The position numbers and the translations under genes are program-made. The notes below the pieces were generated by a model. It saw only the letters and a program-made list of their open reading frames with translations, ran no database searches and was not told where the DNA came from. From positions 1-64,000 of the forward strand of contig NZ_AMSH01000003.1 of assembly GCF_000300535.1 (NCBI RefSeq): a DNA stretch of 64,000 nucleotides, in the 5' to 3' direction. This DNA is from Bacillus xiamenensis (GTDB lineage Bacteria > Bacillota > Bacilli > Bacillales > Bacillaceae). The stretch's first letter is position 1. Each line of letters begins with the position of its first letter. Below, one piece after another: positions 36,183 to 45,492 of this stretch.

Positions 36183-37529
36183 ATGTCCATCAAAACCGTT
36201 TCTAAAAATCAGAAGTTTTTAGAGCAGCAAAGTCAAAGAGAATCTAATGCAAGGTCTTACCCGAGACGGTTCCCATTAGCTATGCAAAAAGCCGAAGGCA
36301 TGATCGTGACAGATGCGGATGGCAGAGAGTTTTATGACTGCCTGGCAGGTGCAGGAACACTTGCACTTGGTCACAATCATCCGGTTGTGATAGAAGCGAT
36401 TGAACGTATGCTTCATGAAAAAAGACCATTGCATACGCTGGACATAACCTCAGAAATTAAAGAAGAATTTGTGAATGAGATTTTTTCTCACCTGCCAGAG
36501 GAGTTTGCGAAAAGAGCGAAAATTCAATTTTGTGGACCAACTGGTGGTGATGCTATAGAAGCAGCCATTAAATTAGTCAAGACAGCCACAGGGAATCGTT
36601 CCATTCTTTCATTCCATGGCGCTTATCATGGAGCGACACATGGCACGATGTCATTAAGCGGGAATTTGTCGCCAAAGGAAAGAGTGCAAGGGTTAATGCC
36701 AGATGTCCATTTCCTGCCTTATCCATATGAATACCGCTGCCCATTTGGTATTGGGGGTAAAGATTCGCACCGTATTTCCAGCTCTTATATCGAGCGTGTT
36801 TTAAATGATCCTGAAAGTGGGATTCTTTCGCCGGCAGGCATGATCTTTGAAGCTGTGCAAGGAGAGGGCGGCTCCATCCCGGCATCCATTGAATGGATCC
36901 AAGAAATGAGACGAATCACAAAAGAAAAAGGCATTCCGCTCATTATTGATGAGGTTCAATCAGGTATTGGACGAACAGGTAAGATGTTTGCCTTTGAACA
37001 TGCAGGAATTGTGCCAGACGTCATTGTGCTGTCAAAAGCAATTGGGGGAAGCCTGCCGCTATCAGTTGTGATCTATGATAAAGACTTGGATCAATGGAAT
37101 CCAGGTGCACACATTGGCACATTTAGAGGAAACCAAATGGCGATGGCAGCAGGAACCGCTACACTTAAATTTATAAAAGAAACCAATTTGCTTGATCATG
37201 TAGAAGAGATTGGTGAGCGTATGCGGGCTAGCTTAAAAGACATCCAAAAACAAGTACCTGCTCTCGGTGATGTACGAGGAAGAGGTCTAATGATTGGCGT
37301 TGAAGTCGTGAATACCGATGAGAAACAGGATGTGGACGGTAGTTATCCAGCGAATCCAGAGCTAGCCAGTCTCATTCAAAAGAATTGCTTCGATAAAGGC
37401 TTAATTGTGGAGACAGGAGGCCGCTTTGGAAGTGTGATTCGATTCTTACCGCCTTTGACCATGACGGAAGAACAGCTCGAAAAAGTCATCGCGATTTTTA
37501 AAGAGGCGGTTTACGATGCAGTCAACTAA
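36183..37529 (+). CDS. Diaminobutyrate-2-oxoglutarate aminotransferase
   Basis: 448 residues, class-III PLP aminotransferase with GPTGGDAIEAAIKL, IIDEVQSGIGRTG and the PLP lysine K285 in VLSKAIGGSLPL. It makes L-2,4-diaminobutyrate from aspartate semialdehyde and glutamate, like RhbA of the rhizobactin pathway. Start at ATG 36183 with GGAGGAG upstream; the open frame extends further but through the Fur box. It overlaps the decarboxylase gene by 14 bases. First gene of the siderophore operon. Confidence 0.88.
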   Translation: MSIKTVSKNQKFLEQQSQRESNARSYPRRFPLAMQKAEGMIVTDADGREFYDCLAGAGTLALGHNHPVVIEAIERMLHEKRPLHTLDITSEIKEEFVNEIFSHLPEEFAKRAKIQFCGPTGGDAIEAAIKLVKTATGNRSILSFHGAYHGATHGTMSLSGNLSPKERVQGLMPDVHFLPYPYEYRCPFGIGGKDSHRISSSYIERVLNDPESGILSPAGMIFEAVQGEGGSIPASIEWIQEMRRITKEKGIPLIIDEVQSGIGRTGKMFAFEHAGIVPDVIVLSKAIGGSLPLSVVIYDKDLDQWNPGAHIGTFRGNQMAMAAGTATLKFIKETNLLDHVEEIGERMRASLKDIQKQVPALGDVRGRGLMIGVEVVNTDEKQDVDGSYPANPELASLIQKNCFDKGLIVETGGRFGSVIRFLPPLTMTEEQLEKVIAIFKEAVYDAVN

Positions 37530-39012
37530 GACTTCTGTTGATTCATTATTTATTAATCAAAGCCAGCTTGGGAGGGAGTCCTTCCAAGCGGCTCTTCATA
37601 CATCAATCGACAGCTTAATGGACGAGTGGGAAAAAGACAAAGGACCTTACAGCGGAATATTGCCTGGGAAATTAGCGGCTAGTGTCGAATCGTTATTCCA
37701 GTTTCAACCGTCGGGAGAATCCATTGAATCTGTTTTTCGGGATATAAAAGAACACCTTTTGCCGCATTTGGTTGATGTATCACATCCTAAATGCTTGGCG
37801 CATCTACATTGCCCGCCTCTCATTCCTGCGCTTGCAGCAGAGGTGATGGTAAGTTCCTTTAACCAATCAATGGATTCCTTCGATCAAAGCGGCATCGCTT
37901 CTTTGGTTGAGGAGGAAATCCTAAAGTGGCTATGTGAAAAGTTTTCTTATGGAGAACGAGCAGATGGAACATTTACGAGCGGCGGAACTCAATCTAACTA
38001 TATGGGACTGCTTTTGGCGAGAGATGCATTTTGTGAAAATACTTGGCATTGGAATGTTCAGCAGAAGGGCTTACCGGGCGAAGCTCACCGTATGCGCATC
38101 CTCTGCTCCAAGAATGCCCACTTCACTGTGAAAAAGTCAGCATCCCAGCTAGGTTTAGGTGAACAGGCAGTCGTGCTGGTAGAGACAGATGAGCATCACC
38201 GAATGGACCTAAATGATTTGAAGAAGAAGCTCGTTGAGTTAAAGGAGCAGGACCTGCTGCCTTTTGCTATAGTAGCGACTTGCGGGACAACTGATTTTGG
38301 CAGTATTGATCCGGTTCGTGACGTGTACGACATCGTCAAGCCATTCGGTCTGTGGATTCATGCAGATGCTGCATATGGCGGAGCACTTGTGTTAAGCGAA
38401 ATCAATCGAGGTAAATTAGCCGGCATTGAACTTGCTGATTCGATCACGATCGACTTTCATAAACAATTTTATCAGCCGATCTCCTGCGGGGCATTTTTGC
38501 TAAAAGATAAAAGACATTTTGGTTTGATTGATTATCATGCAGATTATCTGAACCCAAAGGAAGATGAACTGGATGGAATCTTGCACCTCGTCAATAAATC
38601 TGTTCAAACAACTCGCCGGTTTGATGCACTGAAATTACTTCTTTCCCTTCGTCTGATTGGAGAAGAAGGGTTCGGCGGCATCATTGACCATACCATCCAA
38701 TTTGCAAAGGATGTGGCTGTGCTTATTGAGCAAAATGATCATCTTCAAGTGATCAATCCTGAGCCGGAAATCAATGCGATCGTCTTTCGATTTATGGATG
38801 AGCATCACACAGATGACGTCAATAAGATCATTCATCGGACTTTATTCCAAACCGGTACTGCTGTTGTTGCAAAAACAGTGGTTGATGGTCAAACATGCTT
38901 GAAATTCACTTTGTTAAATCCGAGAACGACAATCACACATATTGAGGAAATCCTTTCTGACATCGTTGATATCGGGATCGCTCATATTCAATCCGGGAGG
39001 GTACTACGTTGA
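37516..39012 (+). CDS. L-2,4-diaminobutyrate decarboxylase
   Basis: 498 residues, group-II PLP decarboxylase with TFTSGGTQSNYMGLLLAR, HADAAYGGALVL and the PLP lysine K316 in ITIDFHKQFYQP. It converts diaminobutyrate to 1,3-diaminopropane, the backbone amine of schizokinen and rhizobactin (RhbB-like). It overlaps both neighbours, so the aminotransferase and decarboxylase are made together. Confidence 0.88.
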   Translation: MQSTKTSVDSLFINQSQLGRESFQAALHTSIDSLMDEWEKDKGPYSGILPGKLAASVESLFQFQPSGESIESVFRDIKEHLLPHLVDVSHPKCLAHLHCPPLIPALAAEVMVSSFNQSMDSFDQSGIASLVEEEILKWLCEKFSYGERADGTFTSGGTQSNYMGLLLARDAFCENTWHWNVQQKGLPGEAHRMRILCSKNAHFTVKKSASQLGLGEQAVVLVETDEHHRMDLNDLKKKLVELKEQDLLPFAIVATCGTTDFGSIDPVRDVYDIVKPFGLWIHADAAYGGALVLSEINRGKLAGIELADSITIDFHKQFYQPISCGAFLLKDKRHFGLIDYHADYLNPKEDELDGILHLVNKSVQTTRRFDALKLLLSLRLIGEEGFGGIIDHTIQFAKDVAVLIEQNDHLQVINPEPEINAIVFRFMDEHHTDDVNKIIHRTLFQTGTAVVAKTVVDGQTCLKFTLLNPRTTITHIEEILSDIVDIGIAHIQSGRVLR

Positions 39013-40790
39013 GTCAATATAAACAAATGGCTGAAAATGCAACCATGCAAAGCTTTTTAAATTGTTTTTTACGTGAAACAGGAATCGATCGTTCTGCAAA
39101 GAAAGAGACATACGAAGACGGTTCGCTTGTATTCGTAGCAAAACTAGCAAGGCAAGATCTTGAGCTTGTCATTCCGATCCGATATTTTTCGCCTGTCGGC
39201 CGTCATCTATTTGATTTTCCCGTTCGCTTTCGCCCGCAAGGCAGTAAGCAGGAGGGAACGGTTGTCGATTACACGACTCTTGTTGCTTTATGCTCAAAGG
39301 AACTTCTCATTGAATACGGTCGTACAGATGCAGAGGATGAGTTCATGCTTCGCATCATTTTAAGCTGCCGGAATATTGAACGATTCTTAAAGGAGAGAGA
39401 AAGTGATCGAGAGGCTCTTTCTCAAGCTGATTTTGAATATATCGAAGCGGAGCAGTCACTTCTCCTTGGACATTTAACGCATCCTACACCAAAGAGCAGA
39501 CAAGGAATGACAGAAGAGGAGGAAGCCATTTATTCTCCTGAGCTGAAGGGTTCCTTCCAGCTTCATTACTTTAAAGCGCACCCTTCTATTGTGCTTCAGG
39601 ATTCTTCTATTTCACAGTCTGCACAGAGCCTCATGCTTGAGGAGCTATTGCGCCAGATGCCAGAAGAAAAAGAGCGGCTGAATACCTTAACAGAAGGCGG
39701 AGAATATGTCCTCATTCCGATTCACCCCCTTCAAGTGAAAGTGGTCATGGAGAAAGCCTTCGTCAAGCGTTATATAGAGGACGGGAAGCTGGCTTATGTA
39801 GGGCCGCTAGGGTCTGAATACACAGCGACATCTTCCTTTAGAACCGTCTATCAAAAGGACTCTGCTTACATGCTCAAATTCTCTGTCCCTGTGAAGATTA
39901 CGAACTCCTTGCGTGTCAACAAACAAAAGGAACTTGATCGCGGAGTTGAGATGTCTCGTATTTTAAAAACAGAATTAGGCGTTTCTTTATATGACAAATT
40001 CTCTGGATTCCGGGTGATTGAAGATCCTGCGTATTTATCCATTCAAGGAGACGAGGCGGAATCTGGCTTTGAGGTGGTCATTCGTCAAAATCCATTCTTG
40101 CATCATGAAAAAGGGGCAAGCTTAATTGCTGGGCTATGTCAGGATCATGCATATGGAGGAAAATCACGCCTGGCAGGAATCATTCATGAACTAGCAGACA
40201 GAGAAGGCAGATCAACAGAAGCGGTGAGCCGCGACTGGTTTAAACAATATTTAACCATTTCGTTAGAGCCGATGCTTTGGCTGTTTGAAACGTATGGTCT
40301 TGCCCTTGAAGCCCATCAGCAAAATGCTGTCGTGCAGCTAAAGGATGGTTATCCAGACACATTCTATTATCGTGACAACCAAGGCTACTATTATAGTGAA
40401 TCGAAAAAGGACCAACTCGCAAGGCTTGTTCAAAATTTAAGCGTCAGAAGTGAAACCATTTGTGCAGATGATGTAGCCGTTGAGAGGTTGCGCTATTATT
40501 TCTTCTTTAATCATTTGTTTGGTCTCATTAACGGCTTTGGCACAGAAGGGCTGGCAAAGGAAGAAGACTTGCTGGCACTTGTTAGAGACACACTGCTTGC
40601 GCATGAAAAGACATATGGTGAATCTGACCTGACAAACAGTCTTCTCCGCTCAAAGGAATTGCCTTCAAAAGCGAATTTGCTCACGCGGTTTGAAGATATG
40701 GATGAACTGACAGGTTCTCTGGAAACACAGTCCAGATACACGCCGGTCTTAAACCCACTCTTTTTGCATAAGGAGGCGCTGATTGGATGA
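39009..40790 (+). CDS. IucA/IucC-family siderophore synthetase 1
   Basis: 593 residues of the NRPS-independent siderophore synthetase family. It has HLTHPTPKSRQGM near 157, EYVLIPIHPLQ near 236 and the ATP-site region TATSSFRTVY near 276, then an FhuF-like C-terminal part. It condenses citrate with an N-hydroxy-N-acetyl diamine using ATP (RhbC-like). TTG start overlaps the previous stop. Which citrate carboxyl it uses is inferred only from family type. Confidence 0.88.
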   Translation: MSQYKQMAENATMQSFLNCFLRETGIDRSAKKETYEDGSLVFVAKLARQDLELVIPIRYFSPVGRHLFDFPVRFRPQGSKQEGTVVDYTTLVALCSKELLIEYGRTDAEDEFMLRIILSCRNIERFLKERESDREALSQADFEYIEAEQSLLLGHLTHPTPKSRQGMTEEEEAIYSPELKGSFQLHYFKAHPSIVLQDSSISQSAQSLMLEELLRQMPEEKERLNTLTEGGEYVLIPIHPLQVKVVMEKAFVKRYIEDGKLAYVGPLGSEYTATSSFRTVYQKDSAYMLKFSVPVKITNSLRVNKQKELDRGVEMSRILKTELGVSLYDKFSGFRVIEDPAYLSIQGDEAESGFEVVIRQNPFLHHEKGASLIAGLCQDHAYGGKSRLAGIIHELADREGRSTEAVSRDWFKQYLTISLEPMLWLFETYGLALEAHQQNAVVQLKDGYPDTFYYRDNQGYYYSESKKDQLARLVQNLSVRSETICADDVAVERLRYYFFFNHLFGLINGFGTEGLAKEEDLLALVRDTLLAHEKTYGESDLTNSLLRSKELPSKANLLTRFEDMDELTGSLETQSRYTPVLNPLFLHKEALIG

Positions 40791-41341
40791 GGGATCGTAT
40801 TAGGTTCATTCGGGCTGAATATGAAAGGGACGTCCGCCTTGTCCATAAGTGGATGCAAGAAGATTACGTTCATCCGTTTTGGCATTTGAATATTCCGTTT
40901 CCTGCTTTTGAAAAGCATTTTTATCAGGCGATTCATGATCCTCATCAAACCCTTTATTTAGGAACGATTGACGGGACGCCGATGAGTTATTTTGAGGCAT
41001 ACAATGTGAAAGGCGATGTGATTGAATCGTACTATCAACCTTCCCCTCATGATCAAGGGATTCATCTGTTAATAGGGGAGCCAGATTATGTTGGAAAAGG
41101 ATACGCTGCACCGCTCCTTCAGGCCATGACAGCTTTTCAATTTGAGCAGAACAAACGAACAGAAAAAATCGTTGCTGAGCCGGATATTCGGAACGAAAAG
41201 ATGATCCATGTCTTTGAAAAGTGTGGATTCGAGCGTGTGAAACCAGTCAATTTACCAGATAAAACAGGACTTTTGATGTTTTGTGATCGAGATCGATTTG
41301 AAAGGAAGTATAACCATGACGCGGTTCAACAAGCAAACTAA
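40787..41341 (+). CDS. IucB/RhbD-type hydroxylamine acetyltransferase
   Basis: 184 residues, GNAT fold with VHKWMQEDYVHPFWHLN at the start and LLIGEPDYVGKGYAAPLLQAM, then VAEPDIRNEKMIHVFEKCGF. This pattern is typical of siderophore acetyltransferases. It acetylates the N-hydroxylated diamine to the hydroxamate. The ATG overlaps the synthetase stop, and its own end overlaps the monooxygenase gene by 26 bases. Confidence 0.85.
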   Translation: MRDRIRFIRAEYERDVRLVHKWMQEDYVHPFWHLNIPFPAFEKHFYQAIHDPHQTLYLGTIDGTPMSYFEAYNVKGDVIESYYQPSPHDQGIHLLIGEPDYVGKGYAAPLLQAMTAFQFEQNKRTEKIVAEPDIRNEKMIHVFEKCGFERVKPVNLPDKTGLLMFCDRDRFERKYNHDAVQQAN

Positions 41342-42665
41342 TGTAGTGGATGTCATTGGAATTGGCATTGGACCATTTAACCTAGGGCTTGCTGCATTAT
41401 CTGAAGAAGTAAAGGAAATTGATGCGCTGTTTTTTGAAAGAAGTGAAGCCTTTCACTGGCACCCAGGTATGCTCATTGAAGGGACGACACTTCAAGTCCC
41501 ATTTTTAGCGGACCTTGTCAGCATGGCAGATGTGAAAAGTAAATATAGCTTTCTCAACTATTTGCAGGAGCAAAACCGGTTATATTCATTTTACTTCCTA
41601 GAGGACTTCCACATCCCGCGCAAGGAATATAGTCATTATTGCCGCTGGGTCGCTGAACAATTAGACTCTTGCCGTTTTGGGATGAATGTCGAATCTGTCT
41701 CATTGACCGAGAAGGCAGGCGAAAAGCGATATGAAGTGCATGTCCGTCATGTGAAAGATCAAACCGTAGAGGTGTTTGAAAGTAAGCATCTCGTTTTAGG
41801 AATCGGTACGCAGCCAGCGATACCAGCATCTCTCCAGCCAGCTTTAGGAGACAAAGTGTTTCACTCAGCTGAGTATTTGAAACGAAAGAAAGAAGGCTGT
41901 TTCAAAGGAAAGTCTGTAACGGTCATTGGTTCTGGTCAAAGTGCGGCAGAAGTATTCTATGATATTTTGTCAGATGATGAGGCAAAGGATATTCACTGGT
42001 TTACACGGTCTAAAGGATTTTTCCCAATGGAATATTCAAACCTTGGTCTCGAGTATTTTTCTCCAGATTATATTGATTTCTTTTATGAGCTTCCGCAAAC
42101 AAAAAAAGATGCGCTATTAAAACAGCAAGACTTGCTGTATAAAGGCATCAGCTCTGCGATGATCCGTGATATTTATCACCTGCTTTATGAACGTTCTGCT
42201 TGTGGAAAGCAGCTGAACACAGTGCTGCAAGCGATGACAGAGGTCAATTTAATTGAGGAAACAGAGGATGGCTTATCACTTTCTTGCTCTCAATGGGTGA
42301 AAGAGGAATCCTTTACACATGAAACAGATATTGTCGTCTTGGCAACTGGCTATCAATCGGTATTACCAACGTTTATCCAGCCGATTTCTCATCATATTCA
42401 GTGGGATGATCAAGGACGTTTCCAAGTCGAACGTGAATATCGTTTGAAAACAAACACAATGGGTGAAAATGATATTTTTGTGCAAAATGCAGAGCTTCAC
42501 ACACACGGGGTCGGTGCACCAGATTTAGGGCTCGGGGCGTACCGAAACAGTGTCATAATCAATGAACTTGCTCGTCAAACGGTGTATCCACTTTATCAAA
42601 AGCACGTCTTTCAGACATTTGGTATACACAAGAACGTAAACACATTTGAAGAAATCAAAGGTTAA
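41316..42665 (+). CDS. Siderophore amine N-monooxygenase (IucD/RhbE type)
   Basis: 449 residues, flavin N-hydroxylase with an FAD motif GIGIGPFNLGLAAL (about 14-27), FHWHPGMLIEG, an NADPH motif VIGSGQSAAEVFY (about 208) and ATGYQSVLP (about 346). It hydroxylates the primary amine of diaminopropane, the first committed step to a hydroxamate. AAAGGAAG precedes ATG 41316; the open frame begins further upstream inside the acetyltransferase gene. Confidence 0.88.
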   Translation: MTRFNKQTNVVDVIGIGIGPFNLGLAALSEEVKEIDALFFERSEAFHWHPGMLIEGTTLQVPFLADLVSMADVKSKYSFLNYLQEQNRLYSFYFLEDFHIPRKEYSHYCRWVAEQLDSCRFGMNVESVSLTEKAGEKRYEVHVRHVKDQTVEVFESKHLVLGIGTQPAIPASLQPALGDKVFHSAEYLKRKKEGCFKGKSVTVIGSGQSAAEVFYDILSDDEAKDIHWFTRSKGFFPMEYSNLGLEYFSPDYIDFFYELPQTKKDALLKQQDLLYKGISSAMIRDIYHLLYERSACGKQLNTVLQAMTEVNLIEETEDGLSLSCSQWVKEESFTHETDIVVLATGYQSVLPTFIQPISHHIQWDDQGRFQVEREYRLKTNTMGENDIFVQNAELHTHGVGAPDLGLGAYRNSVIINELARQTVYPLYQKHVFQTFGIHKNVNTFEEIKG

Positions 42666-42678
42666 GGAGGATGAACCG

Positions 42679-44493
42679 ATGAGTGTACAAGATGAATTGA
42701 AAAAAGCGGTGAATCCTGCTGCTTGGAAAAAAGCAAACAAGCGAATGGTGGCAAAAATGCTGTCTGAATACATGTATGAGGACATGCTTCATCCCGTTCA
42801 GCTAGACCAAAAGGATGGCATCGCCCAATATGAATTAATCATTCACGAACATAAAAAATATCGCTATCTCGCAAAACCTCGTTTGTTTGATAGTTATGAT
42901 ACGATTGCTGAATCGGTCGAGTGCTGTCAAGATGGAAAATGGACAAAGGATGTCAGTGCCATTGTGTTTTTACTAGACATCCAACCAATCATTCCAATGT
43001 CTTCTGACACAACTGGCCATCTGATCAAAGAGCTTCATCATACCCTGTTAGCAGATGTTCATTTGCTGTCGAAAAAGGCACTTCGTGCAGATGAACTAAC
43101 AGATACAGATTATGCATGGATTGAAGGCGAAATGACGGGTCATCCTTGGATTGTGTATAACAAAGGGCGCATTGGGTTCAGCTACGATGATTACTTAGCC
43201 TATGCACCTGAAAGGCAAGAAAGTGTGCAGCTGTCTTGGATTGCTGTTCACAGGGAGCTTGCTACATTCCATGCGGTCGAACATGAAAACTATGAACAAG
43301 TGATTGCCAAAGAATTAGATGAAGTCACGATTCGTCAATTTCACCGTGTGTTAAAAGATGAAGGGCTGAATGCAGCTGATTATTATATGATGCCTGTTCA
43401 TAAGTGGCAGTGGACTCATATGATCATTCAGCATTTCCCTGAAGATTTGGCTATGCGCCGCATCGTGTATGTAGGAGAAGGGCTGGATCAATATATCCCG
43501 CAGCAGTCTATTAGAACCTTTACCAACATTTCAAATAAAGGCAAGCATCATATTAAACTACCAATGAGTATTTTAAACACACTTGTATACAGGGGGCTCC
43601 CATCAGAGCGTACAGTCATCGCCCCTCGTATTACAGCGCATATTAAAGGAATCGCCGATCAAGACGCCTTTTTATCTGACGAGTGCCGCGTGATTTTACC
43701 AGGAGAGAATGCCAGTATCAATGTCGATCATCCATACTACAGCAAGCTGCCTGGTGCGCCGTATCAATACCTTGAAATGCTGGGTGTGATTTTTAGAGAA
43801 AGCATTTATACGTATTTAGATGAAGGGGAGAGCCCTGTCACTCTTGCGGCACTCACTTATGAGGATCATGAAGGTGAGCCTTATATTAAACAGCTCATTG
43901 AAAAATCGGGTCTTTCCGCAAAAGAATGGATGGCGTCATTCTTCCATGTCATCATGCCGCCGCTTCTGCACTTTATGTATCAATACGGAACGGTCTTTTC
44001 ACCGCACGGGCAAAATACGATTCTCGTGTTAAAAGACCACAAGCCGCATCGTTTGGCGATCAAAGATTTTGTGGATGATGTGAACATTAGTGATCAGCCG
44101 CTGCCTGAATTAGCTTCATTAGAAGATGATTTAAAAGAAGTGCTGCGAAGTGAGCCGCCGGAAGGTCTTGTGCAATTTATCTTTACGGGACTGTTTATTT
44201 GCAATCTTCGTTACGTGTCAAACGTGTTAGAGAATCACGATCTGTTAGATGAAACGACTCTTTGGCGCTTGCTTGCAGAAGAAATTCAGCAGTATCAAAA
44301 GCAATTCCCGCAGCTAAAAGATCGTTTTGCCTTATTTGATCTCTTCCAGCCTCAGCTGACAAAGCTTTGCTTAAACCGTAATCGCATGATTGATTATGGC
44401 TATGGAGATGGAGATGACCGGCCGCATGCGTCAGAGCATGGAAAGGTCACGAATGCACTTGCTCAAGTTCTTTCATCCGTAGGCGGGAAGTAA
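42679..44493 (+). CDS. IucA/IucC-family siderophore synthetase 2
   Basis: 604 residues, second synthetase of the operon (RhbF-like). It shows EGEMTGHPWIVYNKGRIGFSYDDY, MMPVHKWQW near 245, FTNISNKGKHHIKLPMSI, and a C-terminal FhuF-like part with FSPHGQNTILVLKDH. It should add the second hydroxamate arm to the mono-amide of citrate. Start ATG 42679 has TAAGGAGG upstream. Last gene; a strong terminator follows. No exporter, receptor or ABC importer lies in the operon. Confidence 0.88.
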   Translation: MSVQDELKKAVNPAAWKKANKRMVAKMLSEYMYEDMLHPVQLDQKDGIAQYELIIHEHKKYRYLAKPRLFDSYDTIAESVECCQDGKWTKDVSAIVFLLDIQPIIPMSSDTTGHLIKELHHTLLADVHLLSKKALRADELTDTDYAWIEGEMTGHPWIVYNKGRIGFSYDDYLAYAPERQESVQLSWIAVHRELATFHAVEHENYEQVIAKELDEVTIRQFHRVLKDEGLNAADYYMMPVHKWQWTHMIIQHFPEDLAMRRIVYVGEGLDQYIPQQSIRTFTNISNKGKHHIKLPMSILNTLVYRGLPSERTVIAPRITAHIKGIADQDAFLSDECRVILPGENASINVDHPYYSKLPGAPYQYLEMLGVIFRESIYTYLDEGESPVTLAALTYEDHEGEPYIKQLIEKSGLSAKEWMASFFHVIMPPLLHFMYQYGTVFSPHGQNTILVLKDHKPHRLAIKDFVDDVNISDQPLPELASLEDDLKEVLRSEPPEGLVQFIFTGLFICNLRYVSNVLENHDLLDETTLWRLLAEEIQQYQKQFPQLKDRFALFDLFQPQLTKLCLNRNRMIDYGYGDGDDRPHASEHGKVTNALAQVLSSVGGK

Positions 44494-44500
44494 AAAAGAA

Positions 44501-44533
44501 AAGCTGTAGACATCATGTGTCTACAGCTTTTTG
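44501..44533. terminator. Terminator after the siderophore operon
   Basis: A 12-base stem (AAGCTGTAGACA with TGTCTACAGCTT) around TCATG, T-run on one side and A-run on the other, so it can also serve the convergent yitH-like gene. Confidence 0.9.
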
Positions 44534-44537
44534 TTTT

Positions 44538-45395
44538 TTAAGAAAATGCTTGTGAGGCCAGAAAATAAAGAAGCGCAGGATCGTTCTGCTTTTCGTTTCC
44601 GCGAATCATCATAAAATGCGCTACGTTCGTTTTTGTAAATCCTGCTGCAACAAGTGATGCATGCAGGCGTTCAGCCGTTTCTTCCTGCATATCTAAACGA
44701 AAGGCGCCAGAATCAGTCGAGATGAGCGATTGGATGAGTGAAAGGGCCGTTTGTTCATCGTTTGCGGCAAGCGGGCCAATCATCAGATTAGCAGGAGTTT
44801 TAACGCCAAACGCAAATCCGGTGATGTCGTGATGTTCATTCTGTGCAATCAGCCGGAACGCTGATCGTTCCATTCGCTTCTTTAAAAAGCTGGCTCGATT
44901 GGTGCCTGCGCCTTTCTCGTCAAGTGCTTCAATGGCCGGAAGGTGCGTTTCATCTGCTGGAGCAAGATGAATTTTCTCTGACACGTGAAGTGCGGAAGGG
45001 TTCGTTTTTTGTGCTTTGTATGTATGAATGTAGCCGGCGGTGTGAAAGCCGATCTTTTCATAAACGGGCCGTCCCTGTACAGTCGCTGTTAAAACGACTG
45101 GGACACTGTGGTGGCTTTGATGAAGCAAGGTGTCAATCATTTGACGTGCAAGACCTAAGCCGCGATGTGTCTCCGATACAATGACAGCTCCAATTGATGC
45201 CACTCCGTCATATTGGAAAAGTCCAGCGCATGAGATCACTTGTCCGTCCGTTGTTGTAAAACCTGTAAAGTATCCATTTGTTAAAAGAGATGTGAGCTCT
45301 TCTGCATCGTAATCAGGCCAGTCTACCTCTTTTGACAATGCAATTAGGTCAGGTATGTCATCAAGTGTTAAAGATCGTTGCATAACGTTTGCCAA
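44538..45395 (-). CDS. yitH: Tandem-GNAT acetyltransferase (YitH-like)
   Basis: 285 residues with two GNAT domains. The first has the acetyl-CoA loop VSETHRGLGLARQMI and ends YEKIGFHTAGYI (about 1-130). The second, after APADETHLPAIEALDE, is weaker (ITGFAFGVKTPANLMIGPL), and ends AAGFTKTNVAHFMM. The second domain is probably structural. The frame has no well-placed ATG near its start: AAGGAG lies 9 bases before the TTG at 45395. Length and place before yitJ fit B. subtilis YitH. Substrate unknown. Confidence 0.65.
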   Translation of the reverse strand: MANVMQRSLTLDDIPDLIALSKEVDWPDYDAEELTSLLTNGYFTGFTTTDGQVISCAGLFQYDGVASIGAVIVSETHRGLGLARQMIDTLLHQSHHSVPVVLTATVQGRPVYEKIGFHTAGYIHTYKAQKTNPSALHVSEKIHLAPADETHLPAIEALDEKGAGTNRASFLKKRMERSAFRLIAQNEHHDITGFAFGVKTPANLMIGPLAANDEQTALSLIQSLISTDSGAFRLDMQEETAERLHASLVAAGFTKTNVAHFMMIRGNEKQNDPALLYFLASQAFS

Positions 45396-45492
45396 TACAC
45401 GCAACTCCTTCTTAGCTGAATTTGTCTATATGTATCGTACCATATGAAAGCATAAGAAAAAGGAAAAGGGGGTCCTTTTCCTTTCGGATTGT

